64,000 bases of DNA from contig NC_092190.1 of assembly GCF_043641665.1 (NCBI RefSeq), positions 10,937,548 to 11,001,547 on the forward strand. The letters are read 5' to 3'. How positions within the stretch are numbered: the first letter of the stretch is position 1; every line of letters starts with the position of its first letter. The translations under genes and the position numbers were made by a program. This DNA is from Enoplosus armatus (lineage: Eukaryota > Chordata > Actinopteri > Centrarchiformes > Enoplosidae). Below are positions 49,542-62,870 of the stretch, piece after piece. The notes beneath the pieces were generated by a model. The model saw only the letters and a list, made by a program, of their open reading frames with translations. It was not told the DNA's origin and made no database searches.

Positions 49542-51952
49542 ATGGCTTACAGTGCGAAGATCGGTCCGTCCATCCTGAGCAGCGACCTGTCCTGTCTGGG
49601 CAGCGAGTGTGTGCGGATGATGGAGTGTGGGGCAGATTACCTGCACCTCGACGTGATGGACGGGTCAGTTTATTAGTAGTTTGACAGACAAGCTAGCATG
49701 CTAACGACTAGCAAGCCGATTGGAAGTTCAGTGCGCGAGAGCTAAAGTTGGCTAACATCAACAAGCTAAGCTAGCTTGCCAGAAGTTAAGCTGGTGAAGC
49801 CAATATTTATGTAACTGGATTTATTTGGATTAAATATGTCAGTGAAGAGGCTTTGCGTGGCAAACATTATGCTGTCTTCCTTCTTCCTGCTAGTTTAGAC
49901 ATTATTTATCTTTCTCAACACTTGCAAGGCGTTAGTTTGCAACTGTTTATGCAAGATGAGAGAATTTCCTAACAGCTGTTCTGTTTTTTTTTTCTCTTTG
50001 AAGGCATTTTGTCCCCAACATCACATTTGGCCATCCCATGGTAGAGTGCTTAAGGAAGTCAATAGGGCAAGACCCTTTCTTTGGTGAGAGAAACCCCATC
50101 GCCACACATATGCATGACTTTAACTTAACCCAGCTATCCTCATTGAATGGAGTCATGAAGGCCTCTGCTGTGTGGAGGAGTGCAGTATTGTGACAGTGTT
50201 AATGTTGCAGACATGCACATGATGGTGTCTCGGCCGGAGCAGTGGGTGAAGCCCATGGCTGCAGCAGGAGCCAACCAGTACACGTTCCACATAGAGGCCA
50301 CCACCAACCCTGGAAACCTCATCAAGGAGATAAGAGAGAGTGGCATGAAGGTGAGAAAATAATGCATATTGGTATTTGTACCAAATGATATTGATAGGAA
50401 AATAAGACATTTCTGTGTGAGTTTTGTAGGTGGGTTTGGCCATAAAGCCTGGTACTACTGTTGAAGAGCTAGCGCCCTGGGCTAACCAGATCGACATGGC
50501 TCTGGTCATGACTGTTGAACCTGGCTTTGGGGGACAGAAGTTCATGGAGGACATGATGCCCAAGGTAAGGACACATCACAGGTAGAGGAAAGAGTAACAA
50601 GTAGTGTTCATTGTCAGTCTATACTATTGTACAGTCCTCTTGTTATTTTGTGACATGATGCACACATGCAGCCTACTGATGTTATGTACGTTGTGCTGCA
50701 TTAAGGGAGCAGAGATGAAGTTAGAGATATCTGCATAATTGAAATCACTTGTATGGCAGCATTTAGCTTTTCCCTAATATATACCATACCCCAAAACTTG
50801 TCAACAAAAGAGCACAAACCAAATGTGCATGGAACACAGTACAACAGTTTGCACATTTTGCCATGTGTAAACTGGTAACATAACAAGCAAGCTATCACAG
50901 TTCTGGAGAATACATAGATAAGTTGACCTTTGTGAAAAAATAAATAATCTACTGGCCAATTCAGAGCCACTGCAATTATTAATTACAGCTCCACTCATTG
51001 CTGCTGATTTTCACAGTTGTTGTTAGGGGAGGACGCAGCATTTAGGCACCTGGTAGGTTCTCTGGAACCACGATATGACATGCCAAGCAGAACAGCCAAA
51101 ATAATTGTGGGATAGATCAGACAAGCTGTATAAACGACAATTAAATCTCAACAAGATGATTGTTATGTACCTGTTTTACACAGGAGACGTGTGTATAATG
51201 ACAGACTGCAACTGTGGTTTCATACACACGTCTGCTTATCTAAAAATATGCAGACTGACATTACAGATAAGTGCAAGGTAAGTTTCACTTTCACAATCAG
51301 ACTTGAATTACAAGTTTCTGCTAAACTACAGAAATCCACCAAATTACAAGTGAAGATAAGTTTCAGTGCTCTCTTCTCTCTCTCGCCTTCTCATTGTCTC
51401 TCGCCTTGTTTCTCTTTTTAATAAGAGTGGGAAGTCGATTAGATATTTGTTTAAATGTCACTTTAACAGTTCACAGCTCCTATTCACCAAAGCACGCAGT
51501 CATTTTGTCTGACCAAATCTGGCCAAGAGGACGTTTTTGATTTAACCCACATCAGTCTTTCTTTTTGCATTCTTGCTCATATCTGGCAATCGTGTTGCAG
51601 AAATTATGTTAGACTTTTAGTTTCTAGCTCTTTGTTTTATTTCTGTGACCCAGGTGAGCTGGTTGAGGAGTCAGTTCCCTTCGTTAGACATTGAAGTAGA
51701 TGGAGGGGTCGGCCCTGACACCATTCACAAGTGTGCCGAGGTAAAGACCACAACCACACATATTAAAATAACCAAGTCAGATTTTGTGAGTTTCTCTTAA
51801 CAGTGTGTATGATCTCGTGTTTGCTCCAGGCGGGTGCCAACATGATTGTGTCAGGCAGCGCTGTGATAGGCAGCGACGACCCTCGCTCTGTCATCGCTCT
51901 CCTGCGCACCGCGGTGGCCGAAGCGATCCAGAAACGTTCGTTGGACCGCTGA
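49542..51952 (+). CDS. rpe: Ribulose-phosphate 3-epimerase, six exons
   Basis: Cytosolic TIM-barrel enzyme of the non-oxidative pentose phosphate pathway that interconverts D-ribulose 5-phosphate and D-xylulose 5-phosphate. Exons read 49542-49663, 50004-50083, 50211-50350, 50430-50564, 51654-51740 and 51830-51952, all GT/AG. They join to 228 residues, the same length as human RPE. Metal and catalytic residues are in place: His35 and Asp37 in YLHLDVMDG, His70 in DMHMM, and Asp175 in [10 protein letters not shown]. The phosphate-binding loops [10 protein letters not shown] and NMIVSGSA are intact. The start ATG has a good context (GCATGG). Introns are short apart from the fourth (1.09 kb). Nothing suggests a defect. 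Confidence 0.97.
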
Positions 51953-52071
51953 GATGTTGCTCTTTGTGACACTCTACCTGCCCGTCCCAGCAACACGCCA
52001 CAAGCTGCCAGTGGAACAGACTCCAAACGGACAATTCTGGGGTTGAGGTTGGGGGGGTCAGGGTCAGAGCA

Positions 52072-52093
52072 GGGGGGTGGGGGGGGGGGGGGG
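52072..52093. repeat. Poly-G run in the rpe 3'UTR
   Basis: Nearly pure G, interrupted by one T at 52078. It lies about 120 bases after the stop codon, so it would be carried in the rpe mRNA. Confidence 0.9.
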
Positions 52094-52327
52094 TTCTCTG
52101 ATGGCCAAATCCAAATCACTTTGATGTGAGTGACGCTGCACCGTGCCTCTACAAAACTTTTTGAACTTCATCCTGTCCTGCCACAATCTCTGCTCTGAAC
52201 AGTTCAAATGAGTCTCATCTCAGCATGGGGACAACCATTTCAAGACTGGAGCTGCAAGGTTACGCTGATTTCACGTCTGTAAACATTCCTGAATATTGTT
52301 TTGACTGTACGTTTTAAGTAGAGATTA

Positions 52328-52333
52328 ATTAAA
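52328..52333 (+). terminator. rpe: Candidate poly(A) signal of rpe
   Basis: ATTAAA, 376 bases after the stop codon. A second ATTAAA lies near 52513, so alternative ends are possible. Confidence 0.5.
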
Positions 52334-52855
52334 ATGGCCCAAAAAGCACTGTGTTTGGTACATCTTCAGTTTTGCAAGTCATCTTTTGACTTCCATCCAA
52401 AATCATGTTTCATACGTCATAAAACAGTTAGTTTTGTTGACATCCAAAAACTTCTTTCTGTACTACTGAGCAGAAATACTGTACACTTTTTCCATGAGAT
52501 TTGGTTTTGCAGATTAAAAAGTATCAAGTGAAGTGAAATGCGTGTTCTTTTGCAGTATCCCCTTGACTACATGTATTTAATAGATGCACAGTAAATGACT
52601 AAATCACACCCAGGGATAATGTCTCTTTACTGCTAAGTCTGACAGGATGCGGTACACCTCCTATCATTTGGGTTTGAACAATTGTGATATAATGATCCAG
52701 TGTAAGTTGTTGAAAAGTAGGCAGACAGTATTTAGTCTAGACATTCTTACATTTACTCAATCATCACATTTCAAGACAAACTACAACCAGGAAAGAAGAA
52801 GAAGAAAACAGTAAACATGAATAATACGTAATCTACATGTACAGTATGTAAAGTG

Positions 52856-53345
52856 CAGTGTTGAAATGTGGCTAAATACATTTGCTCAGTACTTCATTTT
52901 GAGTTACTTGTACTTTGCTTGACTATTTTATGTTACTTTATACTTCTACTCCATAACATCAGAAGGAAATATTATACGTTTTACTCCGCAACATATATTT
53001 GAAAACATGATGGTATTTTAAAATATGCAGCATTGTATAAATGAAACTACCCAACAGTATATAAAGCAGTTAAAATGAGGTCTACCTCAATCAAGTACAA
53101 CAGTAAATTGCTCTTTAAACATTAATGCATCAGCAATAATAATCTTATATCTATAATACTATAATAATACGATGCTTAGTTTTCTGCATAGTCGGTACTT
53201 TCACTTTTAATACTAAGTATATATTTTGTTATTAATCCTTGTTAAGATTTTAGATATTAAACTTTTACTTGTAACAGAGTATATTTACATTGTGGTATTG
53301 CTGCTTTCACTCAATTAAAGGAGCTCAACATTTCTTCCACCACTG
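52856..53345 (+). repeat. Non-autonomous TIR element, family B, near full length
   Basis: The left end CAGTGTTGAAATGTGGCTAA and the right end TTCTTCCACCACTG form imperfect inverted ends. Inside is GAGTTACTTGTACTTTGCTT, ACTTTATACTTCTACTCCAT and ACTTGTAACAGAGTATATTT. From memory this is a very common percomorph element (consensus ends CAGTGGTGGAAAGTAACT ... TTCCACCACTG). It is the same family as the reverse copy at 22622-23150. No coding capacity. Confidence 0.8.
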
Positions 53346-55999
53346 ATGAAATATGCTCTTTAAACTGCTCTTTCCTTCTTCGTACACAAGATGGCGGGTT
53401 TCCCCCCAAAAAGTCAGTGTCGGAAATCATGATTAAATTGTAAGCATTTCTTATTAATTTGTAAGCATGAACAAATATCTTACACGGCTCTATTAGATTA
53501 GAAACACAGTGCTGTAATCTGTAATGCATTCAATGTTCATGGTGTGAACAGTGCAGCAGAGAATTGGCAACAGAATTAGCGCTAGAGCAGTTCTCTACTG
53601 AGAAAATGGTTTTGGCAAAATAACTTGAAATTAAACTGTAGTGTCTGTCTGTGTGCACACTAACTACAACATGTTGCCCTTTTCCTTAGAAACGTTAACC
53701 TCCCAGTAAAGTTGTGTTGTTAGTCAAGTGAAACGAGCAGTAGAGGTGCCACTGACCATTTAGCTGGAATAGAAAATGCAAATGCAGGTTTGTGAGCAGG
53801 GTGCGTTTTTTAAGGCATCAATATTTTTGCATTTGTTGAGCCAGACTGGAATGTAGAACCCTTTTCCAGAGGACACCCACAAAGACTGAAGCCACGTCTA
53901 CAGTATCTCTGATCTCTTTGTCTGCTATAAGAAATCCTCCTGTCAATGAGAATCACCCATGACATACTTCAAACTGTAAGCAGCTCGCTCTCAATAATGC
54001 AGCACATATCTTGGAGGCAATTCACAGACCCCTTGAAATATTGATGCCTAAAATCTGTATTTTCATTTCGACGTTACATCTAATGGCACATCATGTCATC
54101 ATTTTTGCTCATCTGATCATTGTATGTGTTTACACACGGAGTTCATATAGAGTGTGTGCATGTGACGAGAGAGTTTGTGTATAATACATGTGTTGGTACA
54201 TGAGGGAATCTCCTGTGACCGATTTCTGTTCTAATAGATGATGACAGGCGTTTTGTATGCCAGTGTCACTACCGCATCGCAAAGACAGGGAACACGATTC
54301 AGTGCGAGGGAGTAGGCAGCACCTACACATGCTCCACACTCCTTAAGCCATGTCGCATTCTCATTATTGGTTAATTGACAGTTTCTCTCTCCAGATTATC
54401 TTGCGCTGTTTACACACCATTTGTTGATTTATTATGAACATGAGAAATATGAGCAGCAGCGGAGATGACAATGAAAGAGTTAGTGTATAGAGGATGCTCA
54501 TACAGTGATGAGAGACACACACATATCTCACATGCTGGACTCCTAACTTATACATCAAAGTCACTCATGAGAGACTTTCCTCTCTGGTGCCATGACAACC
54601 ACATACACAGGTACAATCATATGCAGTTAAAAGCAGTAATAGATGGGGGATGGCAGGGGCAGCGAGTAGAATGGTCAGATATCAATCAGCGCTCAACCTT
54701 TCCGTCACATGTGTGAATTGCCTGCATCTTTCACAGCATGTCACTGGGCATGTATGTAAAAGAACCTACAACACACACAGGGAAAAGTAAAAAGAGAGCA
54801 GATATGAAAGTCCAGAAAAGATTTTACACCAAAAATGAGTCAGACAGCCGTCATGTAGAGCTTTTGATCTTCAGAGCACTGCCGTGAGGGAATGTCTTGG
54901 TCCCTGGCAGAGGTGCATGCAGACTTCAATAGAGTATGCAGGGTGTACAACCAAACAGTGAAGGCGGTCAGATCACCAAACAGCAGGTGCCTCCAAAGGC
55001 CGTCTTGATGGACCGCAGGGGCGACTACTCACCCACAGGAACACACACCACTACAGGGAGCAGTTACGCCGGGTTTGAGAAGGTGGAAAATCCACATCTC
55101 GAGATTTCACACGGGGGTCTCAAGCACTCTGATACCAGTATCTTTAACCATATTCATGATCATGAGAGATGAATCACTGAAGGAGGAATCCTTGTATATT
55201 ATATGCTGTCAAATATTCAATGGGCTCATCTAAAGATACTGTTTGAAGGAGCTGTTCATCCCAGGGGAACATGGTTTTTACATTTCCTCCCCTTTTTTTT
55301 CCTTCTCTTGCACTTTCTGCTGCCATTTATTTTGTTCCATCTATTCCCTGGTGGATTCTCTTCGCCTCCATGACTCACCCTTCCCCCTTTCTGCGATCAT
55401 TATATAGTAGAATCATATCTTTCTGCCTCTCTCCTCATCTTCAGCACTAAAGGCACATTAGTGAACTCGCTTTGCCTGCTCCTACCCATTCATAATTACT
55501 TGGCTTCCCACAGGAGAACAAGATGCACATCGCTGATTAGCTCACTGTTGTTACCACCTTTACTTATGCATAAAAGCCTCATCTGATTGAGTGTGCACAG
55601 TCTTATTAACAATTAAAAAACAACTTGCTTGGAATAATATTACAAAAGATCTCTTTGCTTTGCCCTGCGGCAAGGTGGGCTACTGTACAGTGTATACTGT
55701 TTCTATGATGGATAACCGAGCTCTGATTCACAGAAGGGGGCAGAGTGTCACAGGGCAGTGCCTCTCAGATCCCATTTACTATAATGTTGTGCAAAATGCC
55801 TAAAGGCATATACTGTGGTGTTTATATTATGAGCTCATCATTTCTTACAGATGGTAATTATTCATTTGCTTGAATGGATAGATGAAACTCTGCTTAGCTG
55901 GTCTGGGATGGATTCAAGGAAATCTTGTTAGATGTACAATACATCAAAACCAGTTTTCACCACGCTAACTAACAACGAGGCTCTAGGGAAGGAAATGAT
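53346..55999. other. Intergenic, no gene seen
   Basis: AT-rich with only short open frames. No repeat family was recognised. Confidence 0.45.
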
Positions 56000-56487
56000 G
56001 GTCCACCACTTTGGTCCGGACTGAAATATCTCAACAACTATTGGATGGATTGCAATTATTATGTGGTTCAGACATTAATGTTGAATGTTATTCTCCACCA
56101 TGAGGTTGACATGTCTGGTTTTAAGTAATGTCTCAACAACTTTTGGATGCCATGAAATCATTCATGTCCCCCTCATGGTGGATTGTAACAACTTGTTGAT
56201 CCCTTAACTTTTCATCTAGTGCAACTATGAGGTCAAATATTTAATTTGTCCAATACTTTGTCCGATTACTATCAACTTCGGCTGTACTTTGTTGATTGTT
56301 TAGTGTTAATTAGCAAACGCTAGCATGCTAACACACAAAACTAATTTGGGTAAACGTAGTTAACATAACTGTTGAACATCAGCATGTTAGTATTGTCATA
56401 GTGAGCATGTTTGCACACTGATGTTAGTATTTAGCTAGTACGGCCTAACAGAGCCGGTAGCATGGCTGTTGACTCTTTGTCTTGTTT
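56000..56487 (+). repeat. Interspersed repeat family C, copy 3 (most complete)
   Basis: Begins GGTCCACCACTTTGGTCCGG and carries AAATATCTCAACAACTATTG, CACCATGAGGTTGACATGTC, TTAGTGTTAATTAGCAAACG, GCTAGCATGCTAACACACAA, AACATCAGCATGTTAGTATT and a final GACTCTTTGTCTTG. It links the 5' part seen at 17231 to the 3' part seen at 35878, showing these are one family. Confidence 0.8.
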
Positions 56488-58959
56488 AAAAATGCCTCAG
56501 GACTAGTATCTTCCCCTCATCTGCTCCTGTTCACTGAAGCATCATGTTAAACTACCTTTGGTAAACCCACACTTGGATAGTGAGAGGCCCTACATTCATT
56601 GACCAAGCTGGAGATAAGCTTTAGTTGGAATGGTCAAGACAAAATGGCCGTGGCAAAATTTCTTGAATAAATTATACATTTTAGCAAGGTCGTCCCGCCT
56701 ATCAGGTATTTAAATGTTAATATTAATTTAAATTCTGAATAAAACAAATAAAACAATGAATGTCTGCAACAGTTAATTAGCTCTACATCTGAATCTCCAG
56801 GCTTCCACAGGGCCTCCGAGAATAGAGAGACTAAATACAGACTTCCCAGGGGAACATTGCCTTAGCAGCAACCTTAGCATCAGTTTACTCCATCTTAGGC
56901 AGAGCCAGTGGAAGTACACACACAATTTTAGTGTTCATCAATTATGAATGAGATGAGAATAATATTCCAATCTGTGTGTCAGTTTGTGTGTTTGCGAATT
57001 TGTGCATGTTTTTAATCCATGATGAATGATGTGGGACACTTAGTGTTTTTGCTGTTTGTATGTCAGTAGGTGTTTTGTGCTGCATGTGAATCACGTGAGT
57101 TTCCAATGATAATCATCAGCAGACTCTTAACATTTTTCCAATGAACAGCCTTAACTAACAGGCCCTCAATACAACTATCGATTGTTTTTTCCCCTGCAGA
57201 AGCTACACAGATAACACTGCCCTAGAGATTATGAGTGCTGCTGATACATCAATAGAAAATTGCAGTGACATTTGCAGCAGTACATGTGGTACATCTGTTC
57301 TCCTCCTACTTTTATTCCTCACTTACATTTCCCCTTTACTTAAACCACATCGAGGCATGCCAGCGCACTAGAGATGTGAATGTTACAAGATTTCTTGCTG
57401 TTCTTATTGACTCACACTTACATCACAGTGAGTCATACCTCACAAAGCAATGTGGTATCACACAAAGGTGAGCGCAACAAGCTGTGCACAGGCCTCAAAA
57501 AACCAGTCACACTCTACAAGCTGTTAATTTTGTAGCTCTGCCTCCCTTATGTCTTCACCTCAGAGAACAGAACAACATATCTGTCCTGCTTATACACAGC
57601 GGATGTTGAGCATTGTGTATTTATAAGTCAACATGTTTTTGTACACAGGCAATATTCCCTTCTGATATTCACACCTGTATGCTGTACCAATCCTCCTGGA
57701 TTTTTCTCTCTGTCCTTGATATGATGCATCCAAGCTCACCACAGTGAAAACAGGGGAAGACATGTCCTGTCCTTGCATTCTCTTCAGCGCTTCCTCCCTC
57801 AACGGTAATAAATCATAATCTATTTGCCTGAATGCTGCCCTGCTGCTCTGGATCGTTAAGTACTGTCTGCCCATGTGTGCCCTCTGGTGTCTGCAGCCTC
57901 ATCGAGGACTATAGATTTGAGAGTGTTGCTTACTTTTATGCAAAACAGATCTTTCCTCATAGGGTGTGCGCTTGAGAAAATGGAGACAGAGAACAAAAAA
58001 TGAGGGAGAAAGTGGGACAGGAAGATAGTGCTCAAAGGGGGAGGATTCAGTGTTTTTGCATCCTGTGAAGTTGTGACGGAGCTGGCTGACAATAACATCA
58101 GCAATATCAGTGTGCCTGCTATCGGCGCTAGCAGCATCAATAGATCTTTCAGTGTGGGGGCTCTTTCAGCCTGGATTGTTTTGTCAAGAGTCGACCAAAA
58201 GCTCTTACAGAGGAACCTACATGCATCACAGAACCCAGAAAATGATCCAGTAACTCCACAAGCAAACGCCAAACTATGATTTTTCTTGCAGCGAACGTTG
58301 TTTTCCCTTTGTGTCACCATGATTTATGGAATGGGTGGCAGCATTTGTTCTTGGTTTCATTGGGTATGTGTGCATAAAAATGAGTTAATATGAATTCATG
58401 GGAGAAGGAGTCAGAGAGAAGTTTACGAATGGCATGAACTGGTGGAGGTCTGCAGTTTACTGCTTGGGAGTTATGTGTGTGTGTATTTGTGTGTAAGAGA
58501 GAGGGAGGAAGAGTGAGCAAGTCCATCTGCATTGGATGAGTTATGAATGGTGAGATGTGATTCGCTGAGGCTGTCAAAAAAGTGCCTGGTTAACTTGCAG
58601 GAGGCCCTCTAAGCATCATTTATCCTCCGACATGCTGACCCACACCTTCTCTCTCCCCAACTCAAACACACACACACACACACGCAAAGACCAGACTGAG
58701 CATGCAGAGTAAATAAACCCTCATGTTGTTGAGGGGCTCAGAGGTCAAAATCCCACGCCGACAAGAAGACCCTGCTGCCTGCAGGATATTAACCTTGCGT
58801 TTACGGTTAAAGCAGAACAACATGGTTGGGAAGGGTGCTGGGAATATTTTAGTACATCATGGTTGTTGTGAGAGAACTGTATCGGTATATTGTTTTAATC
58901 TCCAAATACTGCAAAATGCATATGGTTGAAAGGAAAACAGGAAGATGCACTGAATCTAT
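56488..58959. other. Intergenic between rpe and igsf3, one unassigned open frame
   Basis: No recognised gene. The longest frame (154 codons, - strand, 57856-58320) has a strong start context and one hydrophobic segment but no known family and no clear exon borders. A CTCF-like motif lies at 57876-57896, and a short AC run lies near 58668-58682. Confidence 0.4.
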
Positions 58960-61900
58960 TTTATTGAAATAAACTGACAATAGCAAAGTGCCTTTTTAAT
59001 GGTCACGATGGCAACTATTCGATAGATTAACAAAAAAAGGAAAAAGAAACAAACCATGGTCATATAAAAATACATCACTGAAAGTAAAGCATCACTGGCT
59101 GAACTGAAAACATCACCACAAACTATTTTACACCTAAGTCTGGAGCTAGCACACAGCCAACACATGCAGCCCTCAAAACCCGGCTACAACACTGTCAGAA
59201 CATCTGGAGGGATCTTGGGAGGCAGCTATGAGTGGTATTAATATTGTTACTACAGTAGTTTGCCTGTACAGCCCCAATGATGGCGGCAGCGCTGTGACGT
59301 TACACACCGCGACCACACCCTGCTCTTCCAGGCTCAAGTCTAGAAAGATGAAATTAATTTTGCATGAATTAAGTATTATATGATTTACATACTGAAGGTG
59401 AAGCAGCTGTTCAGTGGCACCATTTAGACAACCTGCATCTCTGGGAATGTTCAAGATTTATAGATTTATAAAAAGCAATCATTCAACCACCAAACAATCT
59501 CCTGTAGGTTCTTTTGCTTATGAAAAACTGAAATCAGCTCCCTATTAGCATTTACTGCCAAAGCAAATGCAAGTTGATAAGATGTGTAACCATTACTGTC
59601 AAATCACGCAAGACCTTTCCAACAGCTCCATCAATTATTCCTGGTGATACTGGGCCTGAAAATGCACAGAAGGACTTTCTTGCAGTTGTGATATATATAC
59701 ACATTTGAGGTAAACTAGCAACAGGAGGCTAAAGACAGTTTATAATGGGAAAAGAGAGGTTGTCCACACTCTGAATATTGCAATTTAATGAGGCAACATT
59801 TCGACCACCAAGATCTTTGTTAGGCAAACACACGTGTGTGAAAATTAGGCCATATATACAGCGAAAACTCTGCCTACAATGAGCACATCACTAAAAGTAT
59901 TTACAAATTCATTTTTATGCACAATCACAATATTGTAAATCTTTCTATCATTGTACATTTGTCAAAAATGTGTATTATGCAGTACATATACCCTAACCAG
60001 TTGTAGCATAGTTGCCATGTGAGTTTATGTATATTGGATAATTTTGGGGATTATGGGAATCATGTGTTCCTCTTGTCGTAGGTAGAGTTTCTGGATTTTC
60101 TCTCACATGGATGTTTGCCTAACTTTGATGGCTGAAATCATTAACTACTTGCAAGCTTACAGTATTCAGTGTTTGTACTGCTTATCTTTTTCCATTGGTG
60201 CTGCTTTTGTCTGGCACCTTGTACCCAACTGAGGTTGGATGGATGTGCACACTATCCCAATTCTCTGCCAAACATTATTCATCCACATCAATATCACTTT
60301 TGTGAAAACACTTGTAAACACAGTTCATAATGAGTAGACAGGCAGCTAATCGATGGGCTTTTTCTTTGAAGACACTGCTCATTTCAGTTGTAGCTGAAGT
60401 CGCTGCACATGCATCACATTTCAAACTCTCCTGAATAAATAGCACCAACCTTACTTCATTGGAATAGCGTGGTCTACTTGAAATGGACGTTACCTTGAAC
60501 AGTGAAAAGATGTTGAAATCTCAGAACTCAGTGGCTCGTGACAGTATCAGCTACGTACTTTTGGCTTTTTTTTTGACATAAATCTGTTTAATGAAGTGCT
60601 GCATAAAAGCAAAGCATTAAAAAGACAAATCTGAGCAATAATATCAAACACAATCTCCACAACACCCATTCTTGATAGATTACTTCACAGATTCAAAGGG
60701 CACCTGGAATTGGCAGTCAAATATTGTAAATGACGAGGGATTGGGCTTTGTGTTGACTCGTGACTCAGGAAGTCGGGGTGTGTGTGTGTGTGTGTGTGTG
60801 TTTGGGGGGGGGGGGGGGGGTTGGGCACTGCTCTGTCACACAAACACAATGCTCAAGAAGTTAAAAGTTTACAAAACATCAAAATTCCTCCTGCAATATT
60901 GTCATGCAATATACATGTTGACACGATTGAGACAACAATGTCAAGTTTTTCAAGAGTTTTCATGTCCTGTCTGGCAGTGAAAGGGTTAGGCCCAGGTCTG
61001 GTAGAGGATTTCACACCTCTCCTGGTTGTTGCATTCCAGGGAAGGTGACACAGATTTTCAACCCTTCTGCCTCGCATCAGGGGAGCTGAGGATGACGCCT
61101 TCAGCGAGAATCCATGATTAGAAGACGTTTTTAAAACAGTTCAGCCGTCTTTGATCAAACATCCTACCTAGGTGTTACATCACATTTCACTAAATAAACG
61201 CGACTCAAGCAAAAAGCATTAAGTGAATCCATTTTTGTGACTTGTCTGTTCAACTATTGTACATGTAAGTTTCATTATAGGTATAGATATACAGTGTTTT
61301 GACACTGACCAAACTTGACAGTCTGGTATGAAATGCTACAGACTGCAATGCGCAGGACAAATCTAGCATTTCTACATCTACCACATTGCCAACACACAGG
61401 CTATTGACATAATCTGCTTGGTGCAGTTGCCTGGCAACACAAGCAGAACAGTTCTTAGAGAATTTCAAAGCAAAAACAAAATCTTACAAAGCTATGCAAA
61501 GTAGTATAAAACAATAAATAGAAAAATCTTTAAAATAAACACAAGTCAAAACATTTGCTCCTGTCCATCAATTTGATTTCTTACAATGTGCAGAATATTT
61601 TTAGAGTGTTTACTACACATCTACACATTAGCAATCTTCAGTGGGGCTCTTAACAAATCAAAAGTCTTTTTCTTCAAACTAATATGCGTCTTTTGAGCTT
61701 CTGATATCTTTTAAAGACAGAACGGAGTGGTCATACTGGGCAACTTAAAGAAATGTGCAAGAATTTAATTTCAGTCAATAACCACCCACTGTGTAATTTA
61801 AGCAGGACAATTCAACTGATTTAACATGAGTGTAAAAATTGCCCTTTTGCCCACAAGGCTCATAAACCCACAGCAGGAGGTAAGCAGACATATTTACAAT

Positions 61901-62870
61901 CTGCCTCAAAACCAATCAGCTTTCCGCCTCTCTTTAAAACTTCAGAAATTAGCTGCAGAGGACAGCATTGGAAATAAGGTGGTCTTGGCACTGAAAGAAA
62001 AAAAAATCCCTTATGTCAAAGTACTTATATCCTCAGCAGGAGAGCGCTGTTCATTCATTCTCCATCATTCCTCCCTCTCTTGCTCTCGCTGTCTGTCGGA
62101 GAGGAGGAGGATGGAAGAGAAGAGTGGAGCAGTCTCTCACTAAGGCCAGAGTGTCTGGCAGTGTTTAAGTGGCGCACGAGGACCTGTTTCTGTCTGCCAA
62201 GGCAAATTCATTGTGGAGGCAGGTGGGCCAACACACATACACACATCCTTACTTAGGACACAGACTTGTGTGTCCTTGCCTTTGTCTCTATGCAGGCTGG
62301 CAACCAAGTCATCAGCTACGGAGTCAGTGGGCGCTGAGAATCACTATGGCAACCAACATAGTGGGCCAGGCTGTGGCTGCTCTTGGATCAGTGTGGAGAC
62401 TTTTTTTGGCATCCACTCAGCGGCGGAGTCGATTATAGAGTTCCTTCTCTTAAATGTTCTTCCTGGATTCACCAGTGATCTCATGTGCGCAGTTTTTTTT
62501 TTCCTCTTTTGAAAAATAGACAAATATTCAGAGTAATAAAAATCAAAATGCAGCTATGAGTTTAAGTTTCACAGAAAACAAAAAAAATGTGAGAGGCTCA
62601 TGATACTCTCTTGCCCTTCAATTCACGCTCACACAATTAATCGTGCTAACATGGCACACCCATTCTAGTCCACACACACACGCACCCAAACACACACAGT
62701 AGTTAACATAAAACAGGCAGCCACCAGGGTAGGAATTTTTAAACTGATCAACTAATTCAACACAGCAGTGAACGACAGTAAGGTCTGAAGGTGGAGTCCA
62801 GATCTGCTCCCTGGCATTGTGTCGGCTGTATCCGCGATGTGCACGAGGCGGGGGGGCGGAGGACCTTCAC
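58960..62870 (-). other. igsf3: Candidate long 3'UTR of igsf3 with poly(A) signal at its end
   Basis: Downstream of the igsf3 stop codon there is no other gene on the minus strand for 3.9 kb. The first AATAAA I could find on that strand is at 58960-58965, followed by a T/C-rich stretch. The mammalian gene also has a 3'UTR of kilobase scale, as I recall. The exact end is uncertain; ATTAAA variants (for example near 59785, 60587 and 61765) could end it earlier. Confidence 0.4.
60779..60820. repeat. (GT)n followed by poly-G
   Basis: About twelve GT units (60779-60802) run into seventeen G residues (60804-60820). On the igsf3 strand this reads as poly-C then (CA)n and would lie in its 3'UTR. Confidence 0.95.

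Noticed and set aside
49680..49800. GCTAGCATGCTAAC in rpe intron 1 as another family C repeat copy
   Set aside because: Only a short motif is shared. The ordered blocks that define the family are absent.
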